Assembly: GCA_949987705.1 (NCBI GenBank)
Contig: CATLJY010000865.1
Span: 1 to 64,000 of the forward strand
Direction of reading: 5' to 3'
From: Thereva unica
Lineage: Eukaryota > Arthropoda > Insecta > Diptera > Therevidae
Length of the DNA stretch: 64,000 nt
Shown here in pieces: positions 33,051 to 44,846 of the stretch; position 1 is the first letter of the stretch, and each line of letters starts with the position of its first letter. The notes under the pieces are model-generated. The model had not been told where the DNA came from and searched no databases. It worked only from the letters and a program-made list of their open reading frames with translations. A program made the translations under genes and the position numbers.

Positions 33051-34948
33051 AATATATAAAAATATTCAAAACTAAATTCTACTTACCCAATTTTATTACG
33101 ACATGTAGAAATGTCAATTTTCAACAGAAAGCTCAAAAGCTTAAAGCTGGGGTGAGATCAGAATAAACCAATTTGGTCTAAACTCAAAAGTTATACGACT
33201 TTAAACGTGTATAACAGCTTTCTCCCCCCCAGCTTTAAGCTTTCGATCGGATGCGTCTGATCTATAAAATTCACAGCAGCAGCACGAACTTGGCTTTTTA
33301 AGTTTCACATTCCGTCCAGTTTGATTCAGCTCGCGAAACGAAAACCAGACAGGCATTGACCGTCAAGGAAGAAGACCAGGAAAACATTTTTTTTAAATTT
33401 TAATAATCATATTTAACAAGACAGGCAAAGACCGTCCTTTATTTTCAGGGTCTGACAGGTATTTACCGTCATAATTAATACTTTGGCTGGCATTAGTCGC
33501 CAAATTAGGGACTTAGATAACCGACAGGTTTCACCGTCGGTTCGGGGGTTAGCTTAGTGAATAATTCTTGTGGTTACCGGTGGTGGAAACATCGTGGGAA
33601 AGGAATCTAGGAAATTTCCCAACAAATGTTATGGGGAGATTTCAAGAGTATTTTTACCTTGAAATTTCCAGTATAATATTTATAGGTTTGATTACTTTCA
33701 TTGAATAAATTTAATTAGGAGTTTTCAAAGGTGTGGATATACCTTGAACACTCCTAGGGGAATTATTCCAAAATTGGATGATTAAAGCACACCTCGCCAA
33801 GATATAAAGGCTGTTTTTTTATGTATTGGTGAAAGAGATTTATATTCACGGTTCCAAACACGGGTGATTCGAAATTCACCTTTGAGTGGAACAATTAGTC
33901 AAAGCTTTCAGAAAGTTTTCCTTGAATTTAAGGCGCCATAAAAGCAAGGTTGATATTAATTATTTTAAGCAATAGTGGCCAATTTTAAGCTCAATGAGCT
34001 ACCATTAAAAATTGCAAGAAGCAAATCTTAGACCCTGTTTAGACGGTGCGCTTCAGCGCAAGTGCCTCACGAAATTTGTGGGCGCGGGGAGGTTTCGGGG
34101 CGGTGGGAAGTGAGTCTTGAACAGAAAGGGATTCACTTGCGCTTTTTTGGCGTTTTAATTTCATTTTGTTCCATCTTCATGTTTCATTTCACTTTCGTTT
34201 CAGCCTTCTAAGTGAAAACACGTGCGAGAAAACTTTTAAGAAACGTTATTTTGGCAATTTACAAAAACACCATATCACTTTTCTTATTTTAAAAAACGGA
34301 AATACTCTGGATATCGCAAAAATTGTTATCACACTTTATAAAAACACGCCAATACTTCGTAGATAGCAAATTATGCAAATTGTTTTTATTCCATTTGTTC
34401 CAGCTGTAAAGGAAGCGACAGGGCTCAAAGCGAATCGTCTAAACAAATGTGCGCTTTGAGGCGACTCAAAGCGCGCGACAAAGCGCAACATCTAAACAGG
34501 GTCTTATACGGCGCTATTTGCGGTGAAAAAACAACCGTTGCAATTATTAAGTGTTGGCAGCCACGTCTGGTATAATCCGACGTAATTAAAAAGAGGAATT
34601 TTTCCATGATCACAAGGGAATTTCTCTGAGCTTTGATAGTTTAATAAATCTTTGGACAAATAATAATTATTATTTAATTACAGATATCCAGGAATTATCC
34701 GGATTTGTTATAAGATAATTTTAAATTGACCTTCAGTCAAATCAATTTGCATTTTTTGGTTAAAGTATTCAGTTAAAATAAGAATTTAAATAGATTTAAT
34801 TAGCTTTTATAATATTTAGGAGAAATTATATTTGAATTTTAAACCACTCCTGCGTTTTTTATCAGAGACCTATCCTTTTACAGCATTTTTAGAGATTTGA
34901 AAATAATATTTAAAAATTTTATTATTTTCGGCGTCTCGCGCCGAAACA
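32646..34948 (+). repeat. BEL 5' LTR (with MITE)
   Basis: 2303 bp including the MITE at 34031-34503. It starts with a near-perfect hairpin (TGTTACGGCGC/GCGCGTAACA, 32646-32669) and ends in a perfect 8-bp stem TTTCGGCG/CGCCGAAA (34926-34946). An A-run of about 30 lies near 33020-33049. Inverted AAAGCTTAAAGCTGGGG and CCCCAGCTTTAAGCTTT (about 33134 and 33227) can form another long hairpin. Confidence 0.92.
34031..34503. mobile_element. PIF/Harbinger-type MITE in the BEL 5' LTR
   Basis: The 473-bp insert starts GACCCTGTTTAGA and ends TCTAAACAGGGTC, with further imperfect pairing inward (TGCGCTT). It is flanked by TTA at 34028-34030 and 34504-34506. The 3' LTR has the uninterrupted site with a single TTA (41859-41861), which proves a clean insertion. 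TTA duplication and terminal repeats fit PIF/Harbinger MITEs. No coding capacity is seen; it is the youngest layer of the nest. Confidence 0.88.
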
Positions 34949-34965
34949 TGGTCCTTCGAGCCGGA
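34949..34965 (+). promoter_or_regulatory. BEL primer-binding site, tRNA-Tyr
   Basis: TGGTCCTTCGAGCCGGA starts directly after the LTR and is complementary to the 3' end of animal tRNA-Tyr (…CCGGCTCGAAGGACCA). The match is from memory of that tRNA. Confidence 0.75.
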
Positions 34966-35105
34966 TAGGTCGTGGTCAAATCAAATATAATTTCCGATAA
35001 AGTGCTAGTTGAAAGCTTTTTATTTGTCTTCAATTATTTAGTTTGTCCAAAGATTTAATTATTTGTTATTTGTCTAACCCCGTGATATTAATATAAAGCA
35101 AAAAA

Positions 35106-36893
35106 ATGAAAGGTATTCTGAGGCAACAGATTGCCTTAAAGCGAGAATTGAATCAAACCTTATCCAACTACAAAAAGACACCTGTGGGTCGGAGAACCCG
35201 GGGGTATCTTTCGGGAAAGTTGGAATCGATAAAGTCCACATGGGAAAAATTTAAGGAAAACCACGATGAACTAGTTGTTGCAGATATCGATAGTATCGAA
35301 GATGAGAAAGTCCAAGCCGCCGTGTTGGCATATTCGGAAGGTATTCAGTACGAAGAATTCGAAGAAATGTATTCCGAATTCTATGGAGATTTAAAAGATG
35401 GGTTATTAGTCAGCTCGGGGACTGAACGTGAACAAGCGGGTTCACCCAAGGCAATTTTACAATTACCAACCTTGGACATCCCTAAGTTTGACGGGCAATA
35501 CGCGTCGTGGAGAACTTTCCAGGACAGATTTGTGTCGCTCATACATCATGAAGATCGACTATCAACGGTAGAAAAGATGCACTACTTGAAGAGTAGTCTT
35601 ACGGGAGATGCCCGGAAGGATTTAGATTCCTTCGACACCACTGCTGCAAATTATATGGCAGCATGGGAGGTTTTGTGCAACCGGTATAACAAAAAAATGT
35701 TGTTGATATATGCTCAGTTGAAGCTATTATTCAATCAACCAAAGATTAGGACGGAATCATACCGGGAAATACGGACAACTTTGGACGAGTTGCAACGTAT
35801 ACAGCACAATTTAAAGGCACTTAAAGTAGACATAGCCAATTGGGATCCCATCTTCGTGTTCATAACAGCGCAAAAGCTGCCGGAGAAAACACGGAGTTTA
35901 TGGGAACAATTGATAGCGAAGTCAGACGAGCTGCCATCCTTAAAGGAATTGATTACGTTCATGGAGCAACGTTATCGAAGCCTAGAGGCAACCAAGGATA
36001 TCCATCTGCATAAGGCAGGTAGCAATCCTCACAAAGCTGAGAAGAGTCATAGTAGACTTACGACCTACTATACAAACCAGCAGGATAATCATACTACCAG
36101 TAAAGGTAGGTCCCAACCGGCTTACAGGCATCATACAGCCCCGGGATATAAGGGACAAAATAGGAATGGCTATCGAAAAAGGTCAGACCACCCTGAGAAA
36201 GGGAAATTTATAAATCACTGCCCTATGTGCAGAGAAAAACATTTTTTAACAAGATGTCAACGGTTCAAAGAACTATCAGTTACAGCCAGAAGAAATTGGC
36301 TGATCAAACACAAGCATTGCGAAAGATGTTTGTGGAACCATGAAACTGCTGAATGCACCACCAAATTCGCGTGTAGGACGTGTGGTAGCCAGCATCACAG
36401 TTTGTTGCACGATCAAACTGATCAGGGCAATTCAGCTAATTTACCTAGTGTCAGCATGGTCAACGAAATGACCGTGACTCAGTGTAACCACATTACGGAT
36501 GTTACACAATCAATGTTGGCAACAGCCCTAGTGAAAGTGAGGGGCCGCAAAGGCGATGAGTTGACGTTACGGGCATTAATAGATCCCGGGTCACAAAGCT
36601 CATTTATTACGGAGGCTGCGTATCAAACTATAAGAGCGCAGACTTTCCCGGCTGATTTAAGTGTTTTTGGAGTAGCAGAAGCACAAGTCGCTACCGCAAA
36701 TAAGGTGGCAAGATTTACGTTGTTGTCAACCAAAGGGGGTTACAAGAATAACATTGATGCGTACGTTATCCGGAGTATTACTAATATATTTCCACCAGAA
36801 CGCACAATGAACAAGCACTGGCCACATATAGATAGATTGGAATTAGCCGACCCAAAATTTATGAATCCAGGACGAATATTCTCCTTGGAGTAG
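35106..36893 (+). pseudogene. gag-pr: BEL/Pao Gag and protease, frameshifted at its end
   Basis: 595 codons from ATG 35106. The Gag part has LPTLDIPKFDGQYASWRTF (about residue 120), the DUF1759-like block of BEL Gags, followed by YLKSSLTGDARKDLDSF. A cysteine/histidine cluster (CPMCREKHFLTRC about residue 372, then CERCLWNHETAEC and CRTCGSQHHSLLH) is the BEL nucleocapsid-type zinc region. The aspartic protease is marked by ALIDPGSQSSFITE (about residue 490), with Pro in place of the usual Ser. The frame is lost at PGRIFSLE; in the next frame ILLGVGIYADIIRRGLRKG continues, so one or more bases were lost near 36875-36885. BEL elements normally make Gag-Pol as one ORF. Confidence 0.88.
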
Positions 36894-39280
36894 GAATATA
36901 CGCGGATATCATTAGAAGGGGTCTGCGAAAGGGAATCAAAGGGGCTCCGGTGGCATTAAGGACAGCTCTAGGATGGATTGTGTTTGGGGAGGTGCAGTCA
37001 GCAAACATACATCCTAAAAATATAAGTCTATCTGCATTTACGACGCAGCATGACGTGACATTAGAAGAGTTGAGCCGCCAAATTAAGGGGTTTTGGGAAT
37101 GTGAAGAAATCCCTAAAGAAAGGCATTTGACCGGGGAAGAAAGGCAGTGCGAAGAATTTTATAATAAAACTACCATACGTAAGTCCAACGGGCAGTATGA
37201 AGTACGGATACCCTTTAAGGACGGTAACCCACCAAGTTTAGGGGAATCTCGGAGACAAGCCATGTCCAGGCTATTGCAGTCGGAAAAGAAGCTAGCCCAA
37301 AGGACAGAGTTGAAGGACTCCTATCAAAATTGTTTGCAAGAATATATAGACTTGAACCACATGAGTTCAGCAAATGAATTCGCAGACGAAAGGTATTACA
37401 TGCCACATCATGCTGTAATTAAAGACAGCACCACAACTAAGGTCCGCATAGTTTTTGATGCCTCTGCAAAAACTACAAATGGGAAAAGCCTAAATGAGCA
37501 AATGCTGACAGGGCCAACATTGCAGCCAAAATTATTTGCTACGCTTCTAAAGTGGCGGAAGTATCGGTATGCAATGACCGCGGACATTGAGAAAATGTAT
37601 AGGATGATCCTTATCAACCCCTTGGATAGGAAGTATCAGACCATCCTGTGGAGGGCAAATATTAACTATCCTATACAAGAATACCAAATGAATACGGTAA
37701 CATTTGGAACCACTTCAGCACCCTACCTTGCAATCAAAACCTTGCAAAGGTTAGCGGTCGATGACCACTCCTTGTTTCCTGAAGCAGCTAAGGTCGCCAT
37801 GACTGATTTTTATGTGGACGATGTGCTTACAGGAGCGGATACGGTGCAAGATGCACAAATGTTGCAAGGGGATTTAATTAAATTATTGAAAGGAGGAGGA
37901 TTTCATTTGCGGAAATGGGCCGCAAATCATGAGTCGCTCCTAAACTCGATCCCAGCCGAGGATCGCGAGTTACAACTGCCCTTACAGGTAAGGGAAGAAA
38001 ATCAGATAAAGGCACTTGGCATATATTGGCATCCAGTGGGGGATTATTTTTCATATGCAATCAATTGCGCAGAATTCAAGCCAGCTTCCACCAAAAGGAA
38101 AATTTTGTCGGAAGTGGCTAAGCTCTATGACCCACTAGGATGGATTGCGCCATGTGTAATTCTAGCGAAATTATTAATGCAAAAATTATGGATGGCTAGA
38201 TATGATTGGGACGAGACGGTGGATCAAGACATTCGCGAAGAATGGAGCTTGTTCCAAGAGCAGTTACCACATATACAGCACATGAAAATTCCACGATGGG
38301 TGGACTTTTTAAGCACCACGACGGAGTGCCAATTGATGGGCTTCTGTGATGCCTCGATGCGGGCATATGGAGCAGTGATATATATCAGGGTAATAAAAGA
38401 GGACAAAACCATCGACACGAAGCTGCTAATGTCCAGGACAAGAGTAGCACCTATTAAGCCGATGTCACTGCCGCGACTCGAATTATGTGGAGCCGTGTTA
38501 TTAAGCAGACTGATGCGACAAGTGAGAGAGGACATGAAGCTGGGCAACATAGCATCACGATGTTGGACAGACTCCAAGGTGGTCCTAGCATGGATCAAGG
38601 GTTCGCCACAAAGATGGAAGACGTTCGTAGCGAACCGTGTTGTCGAGATACATGAGAATGAAGGTAACACAACATGGCACTACGTTCCTACAAAGGACAA
38701 CCCAGCCGACATTGCATCCAGAGGAATAATGCCAGCAAGGATCCAGGACCTAACAACATGGTGGCAAGGACCTGGCTGGATGCGGGAAGCAGAGGAGAGT
38801 TGGCCGCAGCGACCCTTGGATAATTTTCAAACTTCCATGGAAGCTAAAGGTAAAACTCAAGCCACATTAACGATGCAGTCAGCACCACAGGAGTGGTGGT
38901 TGAACTACTCATCATATTTAAAAACAATACGGATTATGGCCTATTGTTATCGGTTCGCCTACAACGCCAGACGAACCAAGGACAAACGTACATTGCCGCT
39001 GTCAGCTGAGGAAATTAAAGAGGCAAAGGGAAACCTCGTTAAACTAGTACAACGACAAGCCTTTGCCCAGGAATATGAGCAGCTGCAAGGCACAAAATCA
39101 GTAAAGAAACAGAGCACATTGTTTCGATTGCAACCCTTTATGGCAGAGGATGGCACGATAAGAGTCGGAGGTAGACTACAATATTATGAACTTCCTTATG
39201 ATGCAAAACATCCTCTGATCATCCCCAAGCACCACCATGTAACAAATATAATCATTGATCATTACCATAACAAAACATGA
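36885..39280 (+). pseudogene. pol: BEL/Pao reverse transcriptase and RNase H
   Basis: The frame continues from the gag-protease break (ILLGVGIYADI) and then through ALRTALGWIVFGEV. Reverse transcriptase motifs are YMPHHAVIKD, KVRIVFDASAK, LNEQMLTGPTLQ, MTADIEKMYRMI, FGTTSAPYLAIKTL and DFYVDDVLTGA (YVDD near 37812). RNase H follows: LMGFCDASMRAYGAVIYI (about 38337), WTDSKVVLAWIKG and WHYVPTKDNPADIASRG. A zinc-binding His pair (HHHVTNIIIDHYHNK) begins the integrase. A TGA at 39278-39280 interrupts the frame just before HGGAQ. It would copy the element RNA in virus-like particles; core motifs look intact. Confidence 0.88.
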
Positions 39281-40363
39281 CATGGTGGAGCACAGATGGT
39301 GTTAAATGCAACACGATCCCAGTATTGGATCATAAATGGTATGTCAGCTGTAAAAGAAAGAATACACAAATGCGTAAAGTGCATTAGGTATCGAGCGACA
39401 GCACCAACCCAACTGATGGGAAATCTACCAAGTGTAAGAGTTACGCAAACAAACCCATTCGAAAACGTTGGAATAGACTATGCTGGGCCAATCGACATAA
39501 AAATGTCGAAACATAAGGGCGCCAAAATATATAAAGGATATTTTTGTGTATTTATTTGCATGGCAACCAAAGCCGTTCATATCGAGGTGGCCTCAGATAT
39601 GTCCACAGATGCTTTTTTGGCTGCCCTCAGACGGTTTATAGGAAGACGAGGCCTTTGCAAACACATTTATTCAGACAATGGGACAAATTTTGTGGGCGCG
39701 AATAAGCGATTAAAAGATCAAACCAACAAGGCCACAGATGAGGTCGCAAGGAATGCAGCCGAGGAATTAGCTAATGATGGCATACAGTGGCACTTCAATC
39801 CTCCAACCGCTCCTCACTTCGGAGGAATCTGGGAAGCAGGGGTAAAAAGTATTAAGCATCACTTGAAGAGAGTTGCGGAAGGAAAAATACTTACCTTTGA
39901 GGAGCTTAATACGTTGTTAATACAAATAGAGGCCTGCCTCAACTCGCGCCCATTGTGCCCTCTATCAGCAGACCCCTCTAAATTAGATGTATTAACACCA
40001 GGACATTTCTTAATCGGAAGAGATTTAAAGACAATGCCCGAAACCAACATAGATGACCAAGTCTCCTATGTTGATCGTTGGAAATATGTCCAACAGACTA
40101 TGCAACAGTTTTGGAGGCAATGGTCAAATGAATACCTCCTTCAGTTGCAGAAAAGAAATAAATGGGTACTACAACAACCTGACCTACACGTAGGACAATT
40201 AGTAATAATTATGGACCAAAATAGGTCACCGTCGCAATGGCCTCTTGGAAGAGTGGAAAAGGTCCACCCAGGGCATGACGGACGGGTGAGGGTTGTTACG
40301 ATCAAAACACAAACAACACATATTAAACGACCCATTACAAAATTATGCCCTTTGGTAGCATAA
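39281..40363 (+). pseudogene. int: BEL/Pao integrase, in frame after a nonsense codon
   Basis: Same frame as the RT ORF. It opens HGGAQMVLNATRSQYWI and HKCVKCIRYRA (Cys half of the HHCC zinc domain). The catalytic core shows VGIDYAGPIDIK, then HIEVASDMSTDAFLAAL, IYSDNGTNFVGAN and PHFGGIWEAGVKSIKHHL, giving the D, D-35-E triad. The C-terminal part has LNSRPLCPLSADPSKLDVLTP, HFLIGRDL, QRNKWVLQQPDLHVGQLV and WPLGRV, typical of BEL integrase tails. Only the TGA at its front breaks the polyprotein. The stop lies at 40361-40363, about 250 bp before the 3' LTR. Confidence 0.88.
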
Positions 40364-40600
40364 CACATTCAAACGTGTGTATATCCCTTTGTGTAACGTA
40401 TATCAAAAGCTAAAGCAATATGCAGCCTTATGTGCATGTACCCATAGTATTAGGGTCCTTATTACTGAATTAAATACGAAATGAAAATCATATTGAAATA
40501 TGAGAATAGAATAGATTTAAAATAATAATAATAAATGAATTTGAAATATATGTATATTACCAAAGAAATTGCCTCTTATTTATTTTGATGCGACGCATCA

Positions 40601-40613
40601 ACAGGGGGGAATA
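40601..40613 (+). promoter_or_regulatory. BEL polypurine tract
   Basis: ACAGGGGGGAATA lies directly upstream of the 3' LTR start, as expected for the plus-strand primer. An adjacent palindrome GATGCGACGCATC (40588-40600) precedes it. Confidence 0.7.
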
Positions 40614-42303
40614 TGTTACGGCGCAGCAGCGCGTAACAGGCATCTTCGACCAAAACCTAAAACACAACACAATACAATACAAACAAGCAAACGTAAACAA
40701 ACAGACAAATCACTAATAAAATAACTTGGCATATATTAATCCTATAAAATAATACATTTCTAAAACTAAATTAAACTAATAAAACTTAAAATAAACCTAC
40801 ATCTAAATAAAATTTAAACTAACTACTAATTAAAAAAAACGAAAGTATCTGGAAATAGAAAATGGTTAAAAATTGATCAACAAATATAATAAATCTTTAC
40901 CTGGAAGGCACCTGAGCTAAGTGCCTTCAACCAAAAAGAGTCGGGCTCAATATCTAAAAATAAATAAATAAATAATTAATAATGTCAAAAAAAAAAATAT
41001 ATAAAAATATTCAAAACTAAATTCTACTTACCCAATTTTATTACGACATGTAGAAATGTCAATTTTCAACAGAAAGCTCAAAAGCTTAAAGCTGGGGTGA
41101 GATCAGAATAAACCAATTTGGTCTAAACTCAAAAGTTATACGACTTTAAACGTGTATAACAGCTTTCTCCCCCCCAGCTTTAAGCTTTCGATCGGATGCG
41201 TCTGATCTATAAAATTCACAGCAGCAGCACGAACTTGGCTTTTTAAGTTTCACATTCCGTCCAGTTTGATTCAGCTCGCGAAACGAAAACCAGACAGGCA
41301 TTGACCGTCAAGGAAGAAGACCAGGAAAACATTTTTTTTAAATTTTAATAATCATATTTAACAAAGACAGGCAAAGACCGTCCTTTATTTTCAGGGTCTG
41401 ACAGGTATTTACCGTCATAATTAATACTTTGGCTGGCATTAGTCGCCAAATTAGGGACTTAGATAACCGACAAGTTTCACCGTCGGTTCGGGGGTTAGCT
41501 TAGTGAATAATTCTTGTGGTTACCGGTGGTGGAAACATCGTGGGAAAGGAGTTTTCAAAGGTGTGGATATACCTTGAACACTCCTAGAGGAATTATTCCA
41601 AAATTGGATGATTAAAGCACACCTCGCCAAGATATAAAGGCTGTTTTTTTTATGTGTTGGTGAAAGAGATTTATATTCACGGTTCCAAACACGGGTGATT
41701 CGAAATTCACCTTTGAGTGGAACAATTAGTCAAAGCTTTCAGAAAGTTTTCCTTGAATTTAAGGCGCCATAAAAGCAAGGTTGATATTAATTATTTTAAG
41801 CAATAGTGGCCAATTTTAAGCTCAATGAGCTACCATTAAAAATTGCAAGAAGCAAATCTTATACGGCGCTATTTGCGGTGAAAAAACAACCGTTGCAATT
41901 ATTAAGTGTTGGCAGCCACGTCTGGTATAATCCGACGTAATTAAAAAGAGGAATTTTTCCATGATCACAAGGGAATTTCTCTGAGCTTTGATAGTTTAAT
42001 AAATCTTTGGACAAATAATAATTATTATTTAATTACAGATATCCAGGAATTATCCGGATTTGTTATAAGATAATTTTAAATTGACCTTCAGTCAAATCAA
42101 TTTGCATTTTTTGGTTAAAGTATTCAGTTAAAATAAGATTTTAAATAGATTTAATTAGCTTTTATAATATTTAGGAGTAATTATATTTGAATTTTAAACC
42201 ACTCCTGCGTTTTTTATCAGAGACCTATCCTTTTACAGCATTTTGAGAGATTTGAAAATAATATTTAAAAATTTTATTATTTTCGGCGTCTCGCGCCGAA
42301 ACA
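40614..42303 (+). repeat. BEL 3' LTR
   Basis: 1690 bp, same ends as the 5' LTR. It keeps the empty MITE site (TTA at 41859-41861) and lacks about 117 bp present in the 5' copy after GGGAAAGGA (near 41549). Confidence 0.92.
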
Positions 42304-42889
42304 CATCCGCTGTCCACCCACGACTGAGCTGCAACTCTGCAAGCCTTCAGGAAGGATGGACCAGCAGAGCAGAAAGGAAAAAGGAACAAAAGAATCTAAA
42401 GAAACATATGAAGTAACCCTGCTCTCAGTCCGACGCAGTGGCAGGCGATATCACGCCTGGTACCAAAGACGCCGAACCGGGGCGGACCGGGGAGCGATAG
42501 GGGGTTTATTGACCACTGGCCTCACATCCCTGAATAGCCAAGCGATAGCACACTTGTTAGCAAGTCAAGGAATTGGCGCCAGGGCTTGAAGTAGAAAAAA
42601 AAACCAAAAGTGGAAGAAGCTACTGCGGTATGAAATAGACGAAAGGTGAAAATAAACTCAGAATTTAGACAAAATTTAAAGAAACTGGTAGGGACTAAGT
42701 CATCGCAGTACTAGCTTAGCCCCTGACGAACCGACTAAGTATTTAGTGGTGATGCATCTCAAAATCGAACAAACTTTCAAAAAAAAATTTCAGCCGTGAA
42801 AGCCTTCCTGGTATGCCAAACATACCGAAAAAAAATTTAAATAACTTTAACACAAGATTTGGTCCGTGCAGGACTGTAGAGGGCCTAAA
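42304..42889 (-). other. Gypsy leader (part 2) with an antisense open frame
   Basis: Part of the Gypsy leader between the primer site and the BEL insertion. On the plus strand, antisense to the element, lies a 77-codon frame (42356-42589) with a very basic middle (SVRRSGRRYHAWYQRRR) and a hydrophobic C-terminal stretch (GGLLTTGLTSLNSQAIAHLL). No family is recognised; it may be chance. Confidence 0.35.
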
Positions 42890-42906
42890 GCCCTCGTTGG
42901 GCGCCA
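42890..42906 (-). promoter_or_regulatory. Gypsy primer-binding site, tRNA-Lys
   Basis: In element orientation TGGCGCCCAACGAGGGC begins two bases after the 5' LTR. It is complementary to the 3' end of tRNA-Lys (TGGCGCCCAACG is the classic lysine site), with a few mismatches toward its inner end. It defines the element's strand and start of minus-strand synthesis. Confidence 0.85.
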
Positions 42907-42908
42907 TT

Positions 42909-44659
42909 TGTAATGTGAACCTAGGGTTGGTTGCCCGAAGAGGCCAACCTCAGATCCACACCCAAAAAAAAAACAAAAAAACAATTTGGACACAAAACTT
43001 TCACCAAAAAAACCACCTGAAAATTAAACCGACAGTACTCCGGGCCTCAAGAGTAGGGCTGGCTCGCCGGGGGGTCGTGGGTTGGTGAGAACCCGGAAGT
43101 ACCATCCAACTTGCTGCATCACCACCAGACAGGAGCGCCTCCCTTCAAGGCGATCGTCGAGAGCCTATATTAATCGAGTCGGGTACCTGAAAAAAAAAAT
43201 TCCGGAGAGATAACCATCGTCCACCGCTAAGCCATCAGGACTCTAGCCCTCCATCATCTCCAATGGTAAATTTTTTTTCTTAAAAAACATTACTTTAATT
43301 CGTTTAAAAGATTAATTTTTTTATTTAACTTCATCAATGTTTTTTTTTCCTTTTCTGTTTAACAGCACATGTATAATAAACGCCACAAAAAGATGAACAC
43401 TTAACTCTATGACAAAAGTCGACAGCTATGAACTAACTGACAGAAAAAAGAAAAAAACCCGTCCTGGCCAGTACGCGTCTCCTTTCACAAACAGTGTCAA
43501 TTCCTGTTAACACATACTTTAACAGACATTGAAAAGAAAAAAAGAAAATTGCAGACAATAACTATCGAAGAAAATCTTTGTGTACAACATTCAACAAACA
43601 AAAAACCAACAATCAATGATTTAAAGTCATACACCAAAGCAATGACCGCAAAATCATAAAAAAAAATTTGCCACGACGCAGAAAGTTGCTAGGATATACC
43701 ACTAAATTAAAATCCTATTAAACAAACCAAAATTATCCTATTAATAATACTTAACCAATATTTTTTGTTTTTTTGTTTTTTTTTTAGGTAAGGTAATGAA
43801 AAATAATGTTAAACATATTGTTAAACATGGAACAATGTCACATCAAAATTATCTCAAAAAAACTAATGATCCTTAATAAAATTAACTTCAAAAAAGAAAG
43901 AAAGATATTTAGTTCTTCCAAATAGACTCTTCTCCAGTAATAATTCATCATGTCCACCTCAGATTATATGTATGTCCCTGGTACAAAGACCCGCTTATCT
44001 GCATATTTCAGAACCAATCTCTTGATCTAATCAACGTCCATATCACCTAACTTATCACCTAGATTACCTTAGAATTCATCCTTGGCTTAACAACCACCTT
44101 AACAACACCCAACCTTCTTTCGGTCGTCCTTACTTCGACTACCGCAGCCAATCCTGTGTTTACCACCAAATGTTTACAGGAGTTCAGCAGAGCTCCGTAC
44201 TTGGAATTTGAAATTCAGTCAGGGGTTGGCCCAGCACACAGCTATAAAATTGCCAGACCACTTCTTCCCAAAGCCAGATTGATTTTTTATCCAGCCAGAA
44301 ATTGCAACAACTTTATTTTCCAGAAAAAAACCTCGTCAGTTTGAAAGAACCTCTTCAAAAAAATATAGGACTGGTAAACTGTATTTTCCAAAAGTTTAAA
44401 TCTTCTTTTTCAGAATCTTTTTCAAAAAATAAATTTCCAGCTCCAAGCAAAATCAAAAACGTTTTTTTTTTTTCTCAAAAAAAATTTTTCGTCCTATCTC
44501 TAATATAAATCAAATCAGACTCTCCAGAAAATCATAATTTTTTTAATTTGTTTTTTTTTTTCGATTTCTCGACGTACTTATTTTTTTTATTTTCTCAGTG
44601 ACAAAAAAATTTTTAGTCAGTGGATAACGGGTGATTATTTTATTAGGACTGCCGTTACA
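42909..44659 (-). repeat. Gypsy 5' LTR
   Basis: 1751 bp, nearly identical to 25441-27228, starting TGTAAC and ending TTACA in element orientation. The target duplication GGAC follows at 44660-44663. Confidence 0.9.
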
Positions 44660-44846
44660 GGACCCTACATGTAGGCTTTGCCTAGAAGAGGATGAGTCTG
44701 CCCTCCATGTTCTCTGTGAATGCCCTGCAATAGCGAGGAGCAGGGTCTCTTTGTTCGGGAAGTCCCTGCTCGAACACTCAAGTCTAAGCGACAAACCACT
44801 AGGCAGACTGCTGAACTTGTTCTGGCGGTCTGGCCTACAAATATGA
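44660..44846 (+). pseudogene. LINE I#1 ORF2, C-terminal zinc-knuckle end
   Basis: Immediately after the right Gypsy LTR the frame resumes as DPTCRLCLEEDESALHVLCE, then CPAIARSRVSLFGK, and ends FWRSGLQI at a TGA. The C-x2-C-x8-H-x4-C cluster is the C-terminal zinc-binding motif of I-superfamily LINE ORF2 proteins and fits directly onto the HCALNYHLWKIGRAED block at 25440. This split reading frame is the best proof that the Gypsy inserted in I#1. A 3' UTR of about 80 bp and an A-run follow. Confidence 0.85.

Larger units (their letters stand above)
32646..42303 (+). mobile_element. BEL/Pao LTR retrotransposon inserted in the Gypsy leader
   Basis: LTRs at 32646-34948 and 40614-42303 begin TGTTACGGCGC and end GCGCCGAAACA. 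A 5-bp duplication CATCC flanks it (32641-32645, 42304-42308), the usual length for BEL/Pao. Primer site, gag-protease, RT-RNase H, integrase and polypurine tract are in the normal order on the plus strand. The LTRs differ by a 473-bp MITE plus TSD and a longer A-run in the 5' copy, and by a deletion of about 117 bp in the 3' copy (near 41549). Otherwise they are close, so insertion is recent. The coding region has one frameshift and one nonsense codon. Confidence 0.93.
25441..44659 (-). mobile_element. Gypsy LTR retrotransposon (minus strand), split by BEL/Pao
   Basis: LTRs at 25441-27228 and 42909-44659 start TGTAAC and end TTACA in element orientation. A 4-bp duplication GGAC flanks it (25437-25440 and 44660-44663). 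In element order: 5' LTR (42909-44659), tRNA-Lys primer site, long leader, gag, pol with -1 frameshift overlap, integrase, tRNA-Lys-like sequence, polypurine tract, 3' LTR. Without the BEL it is about 9.6 kb. The coding region has few lesions, and the LTRs differ mainly by a ~40-bp indel near 26808-26860 plus few substitutions, so the insertion is fairly recent. The Lys primer and Gag style recall Osvaldo-like Gypsy elements; tentative. Confidence 0.9.

Noticed and set aside
25441..44659. Alternative reading: Gypsy and BEL as one giant element with two LTR pairs
   Set aside because: Opposite orientation, separate primer sites and separate target duplications (GGAC, CATCC) show two independent elements.
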